From positions 698,747 to 762,746 of the forward strand of contig JAQOTA010000022.1 in the NCBI GenBank assembly GCA_029532415.1: a stretch of DNA of 64,000 bases, written 5' to 3'. The position numbers and the translations under genes were made by a program. The notes beneath the pieces are model-generated. The model saw only the letters and a list, made by a program, of their open reading frames with translations. It made no database searches and was not told where the DNA came from. Below, piece after piece: positions 33,424-46,459 of this stretch. Every line of letters begins with the position of its first letter. The stretch's first letter is position 1. Source of the stretch: Marasmius tenuissimus (lineage: Eukaryota; Basidiomycota; Agaricomycetes; Agaricales; Marasmiaceae).

Positions 33424-34787
33424 CTATAAATTCCCTGTAAGGGGAATCTGGTCCCCAGAGCGTGTGTTTATGACGTCGTCCTCGCACGCCACCTGTACGA
33501 TGGTCCAGGTATCGAGCAGGATAGTCATGAAGAACTTCCGCATGCGCATCTCCTCAAGGCTACGGGCCGCACGGGCTGCTTCGGCCCTGAGAACAGTCGT
33601 CCTGCCCGCCTACAATGTCTACAACTGGATTTCTATCTTTGTCGAGAACATAGACCCCCCACAGACGGATAGCTCGACCGAGGATTCGAGCTGATTGGTA
33701 GTTATCAAGTAGGGCTTTAGTGCGATGCAAAATTTCCGTGCCAACGTCATCGAGATAGTCGCAGACCTGTTGACCCTCAAAGTATACGCGTTCCACTGTG
33801 GGGCTATAACCCATCGACAACGAGAGAATGGATCGAACGAGGGAGCTTTAATGTCTGAGATGGCGTTATCAGTGAGCTACACCAGGATTATGTACTAATA
33901 GCATAGCACTCACCTCGATGAAATCGAACCTTCGGTAACGTACGCGACCGCCCTCGAGAAGTACCAAAGACGCGTCTGACGCTTTTCAATAGTTGGGCCG
34001 GGTCTGAAGCCCCGATGAGGGTCCGAGTGAAGCATACTGCTTTGCCTATGACCTGCTCAATGTTCTAAAACGCGCACTTAAGCGACGATTGATTCCATAG
34101 CAAACAAGGGGGAAAGACACACCCTGTTGACTTCCTTCAGGTCGGTATCGCTCCTCAAACTTTGCATCGACAATGCTATCCCAAACTTCAATTATAGTAA
34201 CTTGTCCCGCTTCCAGTTCCGTATCCGCATCCGTGCTGTATTCGGCGTCCCTGGTAGGACGACAACGCAAATGAACCGTGAGTTCCTTGCCAGATAGGGT
34301 CTCGGCTGCATTGAGGGAACTCTTGTATGTGCTTGTTAACGCCATCTTCGTTCAGGCCCATCTCTATCGCATCCTGGCTCTCATACTATCTCGAGTCCCT
34401 GTGCTGCCCGATAATGCGCGTATCGTGTCTTCCCAGGCGTCCACATCTGCGGGATAAGAAGGTCTTCCCTTCTTCACATTCCATATCGTCTCCTGCAGAT
34501 ACCACGTCTCATCTACCTCATCTTGTGAAGCTTCCGGGACAGGACCGTCGTTCAAGAAAGTGTTCACCTCAACCTCTGGACTCGGAATCGTGGGGCTCGT
34601 CGTTCGTATCGTTATTCCTCGAAGCTGCTGTATATTAATGTTGTGGCTTCCAGGATTTGAGAAGTCTAGTCTCCTTGGTCTCTTTGGACTGCTTCATTGA
34701 TTTAAAGTTGATTCGAGTAGTGTCGGCCTCGGGAGGGAATGAGGTTTGAGTAGGGAGACCATCGAGGTGATTTGACGTGTCTGCCAT
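33424..34787 (-). pseudogene. Fungal FunK1-like kinase relic, truncated
   Basis: Starting at MADTSNHLDGLPTQTS, minus-strand pieces read VNTFLNDGPVPEASQDEV, LTVHLRCRPTRDAEY, VTIIEVWDSIVDAKFEER, NIEQVIGKAVCFTRTLIGAS, then GYSPTVERVYFEGQQVCDYL, RTKALLDNYQSARILGRAIR and LWGVYVLDKDRNPV. The last blocks resemble FunK1 kinases just before and at the glycine-loop region (R-T-K-x-L, L-G-R-x-T-R-x-W). Frame changes near 33815-33820 and 33600 break the reading, an internal stop ends the first exon frame, and the catalytic loop part is missing; the match stops where MIF unit C begins. Family assignment is moderate. Confidence 0.45.
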
Positions 34788-35506
34788 GATGATAGAAGTG
34801 AGGAAAAGACAAAGGTAGGACATAGTCAACCCCTGCAATGTGAGTCGAAATCTATACGCACCTCGACGCGTTCATTGTCAATGTTCGTGGTATCTAGTTG
34901 AGGACCATTGTGGCACGGTCACGGAGATAATTACGCGCCATACACGTGATCCCTTACCGGGATAAGTAAGCCCGGAGGCCGGCAACTTATAACGGACTTG
35001 CACTGAACCTCTACCTCCTCGCTTTCGTGGCGCCACGAACCCCAGCAGACTCGAGTGCGGGTTAGAGGAACTTATGTAGGAGCAGAAGTTATACTCTCAG
35101 AGTCTTTTCCAAAAGTTGCCCACTTCGCTGACCCTCGAAAGTCGCACAGAACCAAAACCGACCTGCACCCGAAGAACATCGCGTCATGATATACTAATAG
35201 ATCTCAGACTCCTGGCTTGGAGTGATGTGGTCGTGGATTCCTATCATTTTCCGTTCTGCCCGTATGGGTTACAATTTAGATTGGAGTCATGATTGCTTGG
35301 TGTCACTAGTGCGCCTCCATCCACCTCCACACAGCTTCAGTTCTCATGATCATAATAGAGTATATCGAAGACTCCTACAGCTCCAAATCACGACTCCACC
35401 TTCAGTGACCAGGCTCCTTCCCACTGTCGCTGTCACTAGACTATCGATCTGCTTCGCCTCAAGGGGAAGTATGCCAATGAATTCATGAGATGGTTCGTGG
35501 GGCAAG
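34788..35506. other. No gene found
   Basis: Unique-looking spacer. Only short unrecognised frames are present (for example 35222-35488). Confidence 0.4.
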
Positions 35507-35662
35507 TAGGGCTGCTCAATTCTCAGTTCGTCCGCCGCTCGTCAGCTCGTCCCAGTTCGTCAGCTCGTCTCGGGCAAAATTCGCAAAAAATTCCCGCGAA
35601 ATAAGCTGACGAGCTGGGATGAGCTGACGAACTGGGGACGAACTGAGAATTGAGCAGCCCTA
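35507..35662. mobile_element. Compact MITE with perfect terminal inverted repeats
   Basis: 156 bp beginning TAGGGCTGCTCAATTCTCAG and ending in its inverse. Inner inverted words gacgaact/agttcgtc and agctcgtc/gacgagct extend the foldback over almost the whole element, apart from a 35-bp AT-rich centre. TA at each end suits a TA target-site duplication as in Tc1/mariner-type MITEs. It encodes nothing. Confidence 0.85.
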
Positions 35663-35728
35663 GTACCCAGTAAAAGAGGCGTCGCTCTTAAGTCTCTCGA
35701 TCAGTATGTACTCGAGGGAACCAAAACA

Positions 35729-35832
35729 AGTGCCCGCCGTGGGTCGAACACGGGGCTTCAAGATATTGCAAGGATTGCGTGGCGGTCACTTCTATATTGC
35801 AATCTCACACTCTACCACTGAGTTACGGGCAC
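35729..35832 (-). tRNA. tRNA-Cys (GCA) with intron
   Basis: On the minus strand: acceptor GTGCCCG/CGGGCAC, D arm ACTC...GAGT, anticodon stem TGAGA/TCTTG with loop TTGCAA giving GCA, T arm CCGTG/CACGG with TTCGACC, and U73, the tRNA-Cys discriminator. An intron of about 33 nt follows position 37. Exons match the copies at 51.4 and 52.5 kb. Confidence 0.92.
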
Positions 35833-36739
35833 CTTGACCACCGTGTGAGTGCGTTCCTGCACATTCTACCAAACACTCTCCGTTACTGGCCTCTGTTCGA
35901 TTTCCTGGTTGGCCTGGTTAATTTCAGTCTGCTACTACCGCATTGGAACTGAGGAACTACCCTCTTATCAAATTGCTTCTTAATAGCACCCACCTCAAGA
36001 CTCGCAGACAATAAACCTTGGGGTAATAAGGCACCATCGTACCACAGCCCTTCATTTGCTTCTTTGTGATCCTTCACTTTCCGTGGCAGTCAGCGACGAG
36101 CGAAGCACCGTTCTTGTCCAAACTCCATGCAAAGTCCATCGAGAGCTCATCCGTGTTCAACCTGCACGTACATGGGATGTATTCCTTTCGACATCACACA
36201 TGATCATGGAAGAAGAAATATTCGAACGTTGTCCGTTCCCGTCAAGCGTTTAGTATACAATCGACGTATGCAATCAACACAGTCAGAGACAGTCAGCTAG
36301 GAAGACTTTCGACCTCTCCATCCGTCACCCTAAAATTCTCTTACGTGCCTTCAGATTGCCAACGAATTGCTTCTTCCATTGCGATATGATATGGACCGGT
36401 GATGGTCCTCTGCTCCCGAACATTTCAGACTTCGAAATTGGCATCATGTACCATCATCGGAAGTCTCATCGCTACCAGGCTCGTCTCTAGACCTCATCAA
36501 ACCCCTCGTCTATTCCTGCGTCATGAGAAGACCGACCTTTAATCACATCATCCGTACAGTATCGAGGATTCGGAGTTTAGTGCGTATTTGCGTTTGATTA
36601 TATTCAACAAAAAACATTTGAATTAATGAAGTCTAGAAGGTGTCTTTCTACAACACTTAGTGAGCAGGTTCTGGCCGCACAGTCTCAGAGAACTCAGGTC
36701 GGCCATCGGAACAGGATAGTATCGCCATCATGAGACCGA

Positions 36740-37408
36740 TTGAGGTCGAGTCGTACCCCATCGGAAACCCCAGCTTCTCTTCACTCATTCCTTCGGCCCT
36801 CCCAGAAAAGACTCAGCAGTAACACCCCCGAGCTATTGAAACGGGCATATGTCAAGGATAAAGCAAGGCAGAAAAAACGCCGAGTAGATTCCGCATTCGT
36901 TCAAGAAGCAGAACATGCACGATCACTTGACCTCTCAGCTGCGAATAGCCAACGGATATCCAACTTGACCTCTGGGAAGAGGGCGCTATCCCAGGTACAC
37001 GTGGGATATTCTGTCTACCACGCGCTGCTTGATATACTTTCTGGGTTCCTCGAACGTTGCTCGATGCACATACTAGGCTTAGTGAAAATCGAGTTGCGAG
37101 GGCCCGGGCGAACCTTGCGTCGTGGCGCCAGTCGCGCTTCAGCGATTACAAGAATATACTGCTATCGAATGCCTGCCGATATCAACTCCAGACGCGTCTA
37201 TCAGGCTCGAATGGAAGTGAGAAGAATAAAATGTAAGGTGAGCCATCAGTGTATTCAATCCTACCTGTACTTGTCTGCATCCCAACGAATCTCCCGAATC
37301 TTTCCCGGCAGTAGTACAAGTCAGTGGAGTCTTGGGATACAACCTCAAGGCATATTTACCCGAGCAGGGAGGGCAGCGTGGTATATGTTCTTTGAGTTCG
37401 ATGATTGA
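36740..37408 (+). CDS. Unrecognised 222-codon reading frame
   Basis: Open for 669 nt. The first 85 residues are basic and helical-looking (LLKRAYVKDKARQKKRRVDS, FVQEAEHARSLDLSAANSQR). The second half looks better in another frame: after cacatactag near 37075 the +1 frame reads ENRVARARANLASWRQSRF and SDYKNILLSNACRYQLQTRL, so a real gene may have an intron between about 36990 and 37076. No family known. Confidence 0.3.
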   Translation: MRSSRTPSETPASLHSFLRPSQKRLSSNTPELLKRAYVKDKARQKKRRVDSAFVQEAEHARSLDLSAANSQRISNLTSGKRALSQVHVGYSVYHALLDILSGFLERCSMHILGLVKIELRGPGRTLRRGASRASAITRIYCYRMPADINSRRVYQARMEVRRIKCKVSHQCIQSYLYLSASQRISRIFPGSSTSQWSLGIQPQGIFTRAGRAAWYMFFEFDD

Positions 37409-39816
37409 TCCCACAGTACGTCCTGGTCCATCATCATTTCTATTCTATGGTTGAACGAAACGCCAGTATGATCACAGGTAGACTTCCCCTGTATGCATGC
37501 TGATTCGTTCTAGCAATATTAACGGCAATTAATTTCTCGATCGCGCCTTCGTATGAACTAGTCAGGATATGCCGTGCTCTATCATCGATGGTTTCCGTTC
37601 CAAACACTTCGAACCCGACTAAACCCCTGACAACCCTGCAGAATGAACGTACCCATGATTCATCTGTACGTGTCTGTATGTGACCATACCTGGGCCCGGG
37701 AACCGCTCGACACTGAACGCAACTAAACTAAGAACAGGAAGTTGAAATTTGTGGGAAGCCAGAATATAGACGTACCCTCGGTAAGTAATCAAAGTTGAGA
37801 ATTCTGCACGTTTCCCTTCGACCCTTGCTTACACGCTGCATAAAAGTATTAAGGTTCGTTATTCCCTCCCTTTCTTCCTTTGTACGCCTTCACGGTGCCG
37901 CTCGTACGAGCGAGATCCAACTTCCATCGAATTCAAGCTCATTATTGATCAAGTCGCTCCCTTCAGAACGTCTTTATTCGCTTTCAGACATCATTCACAG
38001 CATCAATGAACAATGACTCGACTTTCTCTACGCTGGACCGTATTCCTCGGGGTCGGGAGCTAACTCAGGAAGGAAGGTCTGTTGAAGAAGGGGAGAGAGG
38101 TTCCGATAGACCTGGACGGATACCTGAAAGGGCGAAGAACGGGAGAACCAGAGCCAGGTAAGCATCTAGTTCTCTACGTATCATTGATCCCTCTTAGGTG
38201 CCGGTGAACGTTTGCGTCCCGTATCCTTCTTATCGGCGAGTGCGCATGTCCCTTTCCTGTCTCCTCGACCGTCAGCTTGGAAACTTACGTCCGTCCAATA
38301 TCCCAAACCCTGAATGGCCTATGCTTAGTCTTTGAATTATGGACCGGTTCAGGCTCGAAAGCCGCCGCAACCACAGAGATAATCTCTTATCCCCTTATTG
38401 GCATCACACTCGACATCGCCGCTCAATTACTTACCGTTTTGCCTTCCAACATGGCGGTAGATGTATGCAGTAGTGTATAGGTACGAGGTAAGCCTATCAC
38501 AACATACATCGCGCCCATGAACTTTATCATTGTCAGAGATTTCAGGCACGTAAAAACCCTTATTTCATGTCTCTCGCTGCCCTCTTTCAATTCAGCAATT
38601 CAGTCGGTCTCCTACCTAGTGCTAGAATACCAAGGGAATTCCGCAATACTAAGGGCTTGGTCGTTTCGCATCTCGGCTACTTTCTGGGAGTCTGACTCTG
38701 TGGCGACCACTACCTTGAAGTACATCTCGAGATCTCGTGTTGCCCGTCTATTCACTCCAGACTCGACTCCAGGTCTCGGTCATTGGGGAAGAACCTAAGT
38801 CTGCCCGTCACCTGGGGAGTTCTGGATCTGAGACCTTTTGTGTATGGTTACCAGGAGGCTTCTGCCCGTCCTCCGTCGACGACCGGAGGTTGCCTGTTCA
38901 TCTTTGGTGCAAGTACCCACTGCCACCAATGTCAACAATCTGCACTCAGTCTCGAACATTCTCTCCGATCACCGCCCCTCGAACACGACTCCTAGCGCTA
39001 AATTCCCCTATATTCTCGCTGTCGACTCGTCGTAGCTCCGGAACTTCCTCAACCTCAACAAACACTGAACGGCGCAGCACCTTACCTGACTGATCGTCAT
39101 TACACCAGACGCCGTCGATCGAGCACGAAGCTGTTAGCTGTTCTGCCCTTCCAAGAAGTTCTGAGATCCGATGGAGCTTGACCGTTCGGCGACGCGTAAA
39201 TACCTCGCCATTCGCTGCGGGGTCATCTGCAAAGCAAAACATGTCAGGACAGCCAGCGGAAGCAAAAACGGAATCGTGTTCATTGTTACTTATTTGTTTG
39301 CAAGAACGCGGCCCTCCTCCGATCACTCTTTGGTAGGAGTCTGGGGGTCTGGGGAGTCCGATATGAAACGATTTTGGTTGTTGCGAACGAAACCGAACCC
39401 ATCACACGCCTGGGCCTGTAGAGTCGGAACTCAATACTTCAGAGGGTGTTGAGTGTTGAATAGCACAAGAAGCATAATCGAGTCAGGGTGAGATTCAGTT
39501 TTTGAGTATTGAGGTGATTACGCCTTTCGAGAATTGTCAGTGGTCAGGGTTGGAGTGAAATACGTATGTGTCGTGATGCTAATGGCGCGTGGCGCGTTGT
39601 GGAAATTTGAAGGGTCACTGGATGACCAGGAGCGCTTGGCACCCTTGGTAAATTGCTTTGACCCTCCAGCTTAAACTTCACTCGGCCGTGAATTCCTCAA
39701 CAATTTACGATACCTTACTAACAAGATCTAGGGAGGCAATGGTCGGGATACTCAATGCACTGAGGTGAGTTACTGGTCTCGACTTTCACGGCCAGTCATT
39801 CAAATATTTGAAGTTC

Positions 39817-40098
39817 ATGCGCCCCAGACTGAGGATAGATTCAATGACCACCGCCGACCGGAACCCGAGTCTCATTCCCAGGCTACAGCTTGGACAGGAC
39901 GTGACCTTTGCAGAGTCCAGACTCCAGACCCTCGACGCGCCACACTATGGTATTCTGCTAAAAATAGTTCGACTTGAGGAAAGAGGCTTGGGAAATGGCA
40001 ATATCGACGCGTTTTTGTTCACGCGTCCAGACCCCGCATGGGACGTCGCCATTCGAAATGTCGACGAGACCATAGGATCAAGGTCGGTAGCTTGCTAA
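39817..40098 (+). CDS. Unrecognised protein-like exon
   Basis: About 94 codons reading FMRPRLRIDSMTT, SLIPRLQLGQDVTFAESRLQ, TLDAPHYGILLKIVRLEERG and FLFTRPDPAWDVAIRNVDET, with the look of a conserved domain. A possible first exon starts at the ATG at 39738 followed by a donor (gtgagttac), but phases do not fit cleanly. Function unknown. Confidence 0.25.
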   Translation: MRPRLRIDSMTTADRNPSLIPRLQLGQDVTFAESRLQTLDAPHYGILLKIVRLEERGLGNGNIDAFLFTRPDPAWDVAIRNVDETIGSRSVAC

Positions 40099-41763
40099 AA
40101 TTAGTTGAACATTGGCTGAAAGATAGGTCAACGGCCCGCATGAACGGTTGAGCGGGGACCCAAAAATACAGTACAGATGGACGGCGGTGTTACAAGCTTC
40201 AAGAATATGTCACTTACCTTCTTAAAATCTTGCTTCGATCCCACTTATCGTCAATCAAAATCTTATGGATACGCTTGATATCTATCGGAACTTCGACGAG
40301 GGCGAGATATAGACGACGAGATTGCGAGTATGTCCCAGACTCCATAAAGCGAGAAAAAACACTGTCAGCACATGGTAAACTCGTGTTTCGTGTCCCCATA
40401 GCCTGCCGGGGCTGTCAAGCCCCTCACAGAACCATACATGTTCTCATTAACATTGTTCGAACCTCGCGGGAAGCACGACCTTTCTGAGAACCCAAAAGTG
40501 CCTGCCGTGGGCACGACATCGATGGATAAATCTCAATGTACGGTCTGTGCACCATTAATGTTCATGCAAACTATGCCAACCCAGCGTCAGCCTCCGCGAT
40601 TCTTGAATTAGTCCCTGGCACACGACCAGGGTTCTTTGCCTTGAGGACGAGGAGTTGGCACAAGACCTCTCATTGGACTCCGAAGAACCCGCAGAGGTAG
40701 AACTTGCCATTTGGAGTCGGCAGTTGTAGGTGAAGCCAGACGAGTTCAACTGTTATTTTTGTTTCGGAACTACTTATTCGTAGAATCTTCCTACCGATTA
40801 TTCCGCAAGTTCGAGAAGGGTATTCGTCTGCATGGTGTCTCTCCTCTGAGTCCCTGATCAACGACTTTCCCATCGTTTAACGTTCACCCTTTCGGAGACA
40901 CGCAACGACCCAGCCACCCAAGGACCGAGAACCGAAGAATGCAAAGCCTCCTCAGCTACCCCATCCCCTACATATTCCGCGCCGCAGTCTCCACCAGAAC
41001 ATGATCGTGATCACGCCGGGGCCGGTGCGTCCATTCACGATTGACTCCTTCGGACTTGAATCGTGTCGAATGGAACTGGGAAAGGGTCTGCAGTTGAAAT
41101 TCCAAGTCATAATGTACGCCTATTGATGACTCGAGCCATTCAATATTCAACAGGCGCCAGACATACAATCGGCAGTTGGAACGTAGGTTCCGGGGCCCGC
41201 TACATCGTACATGATAACAATACATTCTCTCATGGTACGGTAGACGAGTAGGGAAATTGGAGGCGTATCAAGCTAAAGTTATACCCAACGGTAAGCCCGG
41301 CGTACCGGGAGGCTGAGAACTCCCACCGCCACCAACAGTGACGAGTTGCGACCAGCCTATGTACGGTCCCAGGCTGATGCTATTCCCTTTATGATGAGAG
41401 TCCATCCGGCTCAAAACTTAGTACTCTCACCGGGCCCGGTGATGCGGACACGGTCGTGTACATCAACTGAATCGCCTTCTTGATCATCCCACCTTAAAAT
41501 ATCCAGTATACTTGACCGGAAAAGGTATATCGTGTATCGAGGAGTTTCAGGATTGATCATGAGTGTTTGAGAACATGTCGAGTCTTGAAGTGACCTGATA
41601 ATTTGCATGTGCAATGCAACGCAATCGTGCTTCAATCTTCCTTGCGACATGATGACGGACAATTTATAACCCTATAAGGTAAAAATCAGCTTGCATGCGT
41701 CGGGATATAGTCGGAAGGCGGAGTACTCGTTATCCAACGGGAGAAGGACGCGAGCTACACGAA

Positions 41764-42057
41764 TCAGGACGTCCGACTATCGAAGAAAGAAAAACAGGCG
41801 TCTTGTTTTTGGAAGTTGACTTGGAAGTCAGGAAACTCCCACGCCTCCCAAACTTCAACGGATGACGTTGCGGATAGGCTCTTTCCCAAACCTTCCATCA
41901 TCTGAGCATGAAGCACGTCCCAGTGGCTGAACGTTACGCTGGAAGATGGGCCTAGCCCGTGTGTTATCTGTTCCCATGTTCGGGCTATTCTCGCCATCCG
42001 TTCATACCGGTCATCCATCCATGATGCAGCATACGGTCCTTCCCGACCCACGTTCAT
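41764..42057 (-). CDS. Unrecognised protein-like frame
   Basis: 97 codons starting MNVGREGPYAASW, then RYERMARIARTWEQITHGLG, HWDVLHAQMMEGLGKSL and WEAWEFPDFQVNF. Composition is protein-like; no family, no exon chain and no copy elsewhere in the window were found. Confidence 0.25.
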   Translation of the reverse strand: MNVGREGPYAASWMDDRYERMARIARTWEQITHGLGPSSSVTFSHWDVLHAQMMEGLGKSLSATSSVEVWEAWEFPDFQVNFQKQDACFSFFDSRTS

Positions 42058-43600
42058 AAATCAGTGGGTCGACGCCTTTCTTCTCCTTCTTCTCGCATGC
42101 GCGCACCTTCCAGCGCAGGATAGTCTAAATTGTACTAAGTATAACGAGAGGAATTCGACAGACCCCAATTCCTAGTTATAGGAGTCGGGAGTCTGATATG
42201 GTCTATGAATTCCTCTTCTTCCAGTGAGGAGCCAGGCGCTCGAACTTGTTCCCTTCTGAGGCCTTAACACACCGACCTCCTCAATTAAAGTTGCTATCTA
42301 ATTGCATTAAGGAGTACAGCTTTGATCTCCCGAGAGGGGGACCGGTCTAGATCAAAGCCTGTTGACAACGCAAGTGTTTCAAGTATCAACCCGAGTTGTT
42401 TACGATTGTAGACGCCGATCCTGCCAAGACCCGCCTCCTTGAAACTCGCGGTCTCCGGTCACCGAAAGCTCTACCGACGTCTGGCATTACTTGTGTGGTT
42501 CCGTAAGTGCTCGACGGGAGCTGGGAAAGGTGTCTAGACGAGGTTATATACACCGCATTTACTTGAATGCAAGATGACTCTGACCATAATTCGGAACCTC
42601 GGTGAACGGCGAACAACGGGGAGCTCCAGGAACCATACTACATGCATGAAGTGGCGAAGTTGTCGAGTGGGATGCCATAAAATATGTATGTATACCATAA
42701 GTGCTGGGCGGCGATGTGTTTTTTTTTTCTCCCTTACTCAGCGACTCAATTAGCTCCGCTTGTTCAACATTCAAGCTGAAGGAGAAATTTTTCAGCGGAC
42801 CGGCGAATCAGGTAAGTAGTAAATTACTTACGGTGTCCTATGCACATACGCAACACAAGCGGCCACCGGCCACTTCCCGAGCTTACTGCGCGGTTTGACG
42901 CGACATCAGGATTGAATATTGAGATGTACTCAAAACAGTCGCAGCTGCTGCTGAAGCACAAACGGCAATACCCGGCTATCTCCTGCCACCCTCGGAATCT
43001 TCCGAGTCTGACGAGTTCATGTTTATATACGCGGTGAGCTAGGCCCAGGCGCGTCCGTTCAATCAATCGGCGGCGGTCGTAGGGATCAAAGATTCCAAAA
43101 AGACCAGGATCTGACGTGCTGTATTGTTACTTATATGTAGACATGAGGATAAGAGGATAAGATAACAACATAACACATGATCGTAACATAACCTTCCGAC
43201 CCTCCGAGGGTAGATAGGACATACCTTCAGGGAAGCTCGTCACCGAAACCACCACCGCCGCCACCCACCCTCCGAGAAACGCGAACGTGCGCCCTATCAT
43301 CTCGTATCCTGTATCCGGTTGCCACAAAGGTACTTACGGAACGGGGGTGCTGCCGTCGTCCTCATGTTTTGCAAGTCGAATAGAGTTGGATGAATGAGAG
43401 GCAGAAGAAAAAAAAAAGACAAGAGAAAAAAGTTTAACTCAAACGTAAGCGGTAAGGGCAGGAGAAAAAACTCAGGGCTTATCTATGTCCTCGTTTCAGT
43501 ATTCACAACACAAGGAACACACGTACCCTGTAGGCTGTAGGTCCATAACATCAACGTCAGGGGCAGTACCAAAGTCTATTCTATCGATTCCATTCTGTGG

Positions 43601-45960
43601 AGCAGAAAAATGTAGTACTGCGTAGATGTGAACAAGAAAAACGAGGACGAACGAACGTTGCTCACCAGCAGCAGCAGCACGCAGCACTGATCGACCAGCA
43701 AGGAGTCCTAGCAAGTAACCGCATTCCCGTAATGTTCGGGAACTCGAATCATGATGATGACTTGGTTAAACGAGATGATCTAGAGGGCGCTTTCAATCCA
43801 ACAAAGGGGCTCGGTGATCGCCCAACAAACGGGTTTAGGGTCCTAGACGCGTATCCCAGCCCATTTGCTGCTATCAGTGTTTCTTCGAGGTCACGGAAGA
43901 CTGGGAACATTGATCATGATGAGATACTCATTCATTGAATCCCGCAGCACCAGCGCCGGAGATTACTATGGCCATCGTCACCTGGGTGCGCGCTGGACGT
44001 CAGATCTCAGAACCCCCCTGGTGCGTAATAGTAGGGCAAGCATCGTATCCTACGCGAAAAACGAGGTCTCCCCCGGTAAACCTGGAGGAAGGTTTTTCAA
44101 GCTCCAAATAAAAAAAAAAACGAGGACATTGATTCGGGAAGAACGAACGTTTGCTCGTTCCTCACCTCACCCCTCGCTTGAGAAAGAAAAGTGCAAGGCA
44201 ACTACCCTGCTTCCGTAAAGGTTTCTTCCAACATTGAACAAGGGGATTCGGTGATTTACGATAGCCGACTGCCAGACGCGTATTATTAGTCTAGTTGCTG
44301 TTTGCCAGCGAACTTTGAGCTTCCTTCACTGGTACAGCAAATTAATAAGTAGCCGTGCGCAGCTGAGCAACGGCGGCGGAGATTACAGAGGCTCTCCTCG
44401 GGCGCCCGACTTTGTAAGTTTGGCTGGAGCGTCCGTTATCTTGAGGAATAGTAAAAACTCTCTTACATTGCGCCACACTTTTCTACTCCTACTCAAAATT
44501 CAATACATAGTCAGTTTTCCCTCGAGAGTTCGCCTAGCCTTAGCCTAGTTCGTAGTTTAAACTGAACATCCTCGAGGGGTCGGATGACGATGTCCACTTG
44601 GTGCTATAAATAAACAACTTTTTTGTGGGGGATAAAAATAGGACTTACACCCACGCGCGTGAAAGGGGGAAGGAAAAAAGTTCGTACCACTCAAGAGCCT
44701 GAGTCGAGAAGGGAGGCGAGCCTAGAGTACGTTTAACTACTCTCTCCGAGTTACCTTTCTTCGTGTGAACTACCGGGGACGCTACTGTTTGAATGGTATA
44801 CCCAAGCCCGGTTTCACCATGAAACAATGAGTCCCTCGCCCCTCCCAGGTTGTTAGCACTAAACACCCAGGCTTGCATCCAGTCCTCCCTCTCCTTCTCG
44901 CTTCTTCATCCCCACATATGAAATGAAATACAAGATTTACGTCGACGACGCCACACTTTACATGTTCACTCCTCAGGGTTCTCGCCTGGCTTTAGCTTAG
45001 CGTCGTAGTCTAAACTGAACTGTAACTGTGGAGGTCGAAGAGATAAAAATAACACTTTGCTTTTGGTGGGATAAAGATAGGACTTACATCTACATTGTAT
45101 AGGCCCGCGGAAATGTCGACGTCTTGTGGAAGGGTACCGGTTGGACGACTCAGAAGGGGAGCTGGAAAGGGACGGGGAGAAGTCGAGGGAAGAACTGCGT
45201 CATAGTGAGTAGAGATATGAGATATGACACTGGAACCTCGAGGGATACCGGTATTACATTACCTACATATGTTAGGCATGGGGTTTATGTAGAGGTTCTC
45301 TTCTGGTCGAGGCAAAGTCCCGGTACTCGATGATGACACGAAGATCTAAGGATAGAACAAACCTGAGAATCGGTGGCCGTGTGTGTGAGGACTTCTAACA
45401 CGTACCGTATAGTAAATACCGAGTTCATCTCAACCTCGAGTCCTAGTACTAGAAAATCATTGGGGATTACACTGCCAGATTCCGACGACCAGGCCCTTGC
45501 AAATGTGACGAGACCAACTCGCCATTCAACACGTCGCTCGAATCCGGCGTATGATCGTATCTATAATCTCGGACCTAAGACAGCTACTCATACCCCCACG
45601 AGACCCTCCCACCCTTCCCTGGCGGAAATATATATCATGTCACAAAGTGCTGCGCCCAAAAATGAACTTTCTCTCGATGATCCTGTAGGTCGGGGGCCCA
45701 GGCTTTCATCTACTTAGTCCCCCCACCTACCCCGATTTCATCTTTACATACTCACGTCGTACGACGCCACACTGTCCACTTTTTTCTCTCTCAAGTCTCA
45801 GGGTTTTCGCCTAGCTTTAGTCTAGCGTCATAGTCTAAACTGAACTCGAGAAGGGATCGGACGACTCCTGAGTCCTATAGATATAGATAACCCGGTTTCG
45901 TTGTGATAAAAATAGGACTCACACCCACGCTTGAGGAGGGGGAGGTCGTAATACCGCTGG
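43601..45960 (+). repeat. Array of diverged direct repeats
   Basis: One module recurs at about 44450-44660, 44947-45095 and 45757-45930: gccacac, a ctcgcctagctttag-like string, cgtagtctaaactgaac, then gataaaaataggacttacac. A second module recurs at 43640 and 44140 (gaacgaacgttgctc), 43800 and 44240 (aggggctcggtgat, cagacgcgtat) and 43950 and 44375 (cggagattac). Copies are 65-80% alike by eye and in one orientation. No gene found. Confidence 0.6.
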
Positions 45961-46459
45961 AAGGAAGGAAGGAAGGAAGGTGTTCATTATCACTATTCGG
46001 ACAGGGGGAGGGAGAAGGGTGTTGCTGTTGTGTTTGTAGATATGAGATATGATATGTGATATATGATTGAGAAAACGTCACTAGGGCGAAGGGTTCATGT
46101 ATCATGTATCATGTATCATGTTACGGGTTCTTCCTTTCTCGTTGTCAAAGCGAGTTCCGAGGATGAGTTTTTTCGCTCAACTGACACAAAAAAAAATCTA
46201 AGAATAGCTCAACCATACCCGCCTCAAGGACGGGTTCATCTCACCATGTACGACGGGGGGGGGGGAAGCCACAGGTCGCTTCCGGGATTGGTGGATTGGG
46301 ACCCAAATGAAAGCAGGCATTGCATGTTCGGAACTCTTAGACTTCTCCTTAGTCCCTCGAGTTCGATCGAAGCACCACCTCCGCTCGGTAGTATGGTATG
46401 GTATGGTAAGACTTGGTATAAATTCAAATTCAAATTTATCGGGCCCACCGACTTCAACA

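Larger units (their letters stand above)
35833..43600. other. Gene-poor stretch with unrecognised protein-like frames
   Basis: No family was recognised in nearly 8 kb. The longest frames with protein-like composition are listed separately at 36740, 39817 and 41764. Many conventional GT-AG borders occur, but no chain of exons could be assembled with confidence. The stretch may hold decayed elements or fast-evolving genes. Confidence 0.4.
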
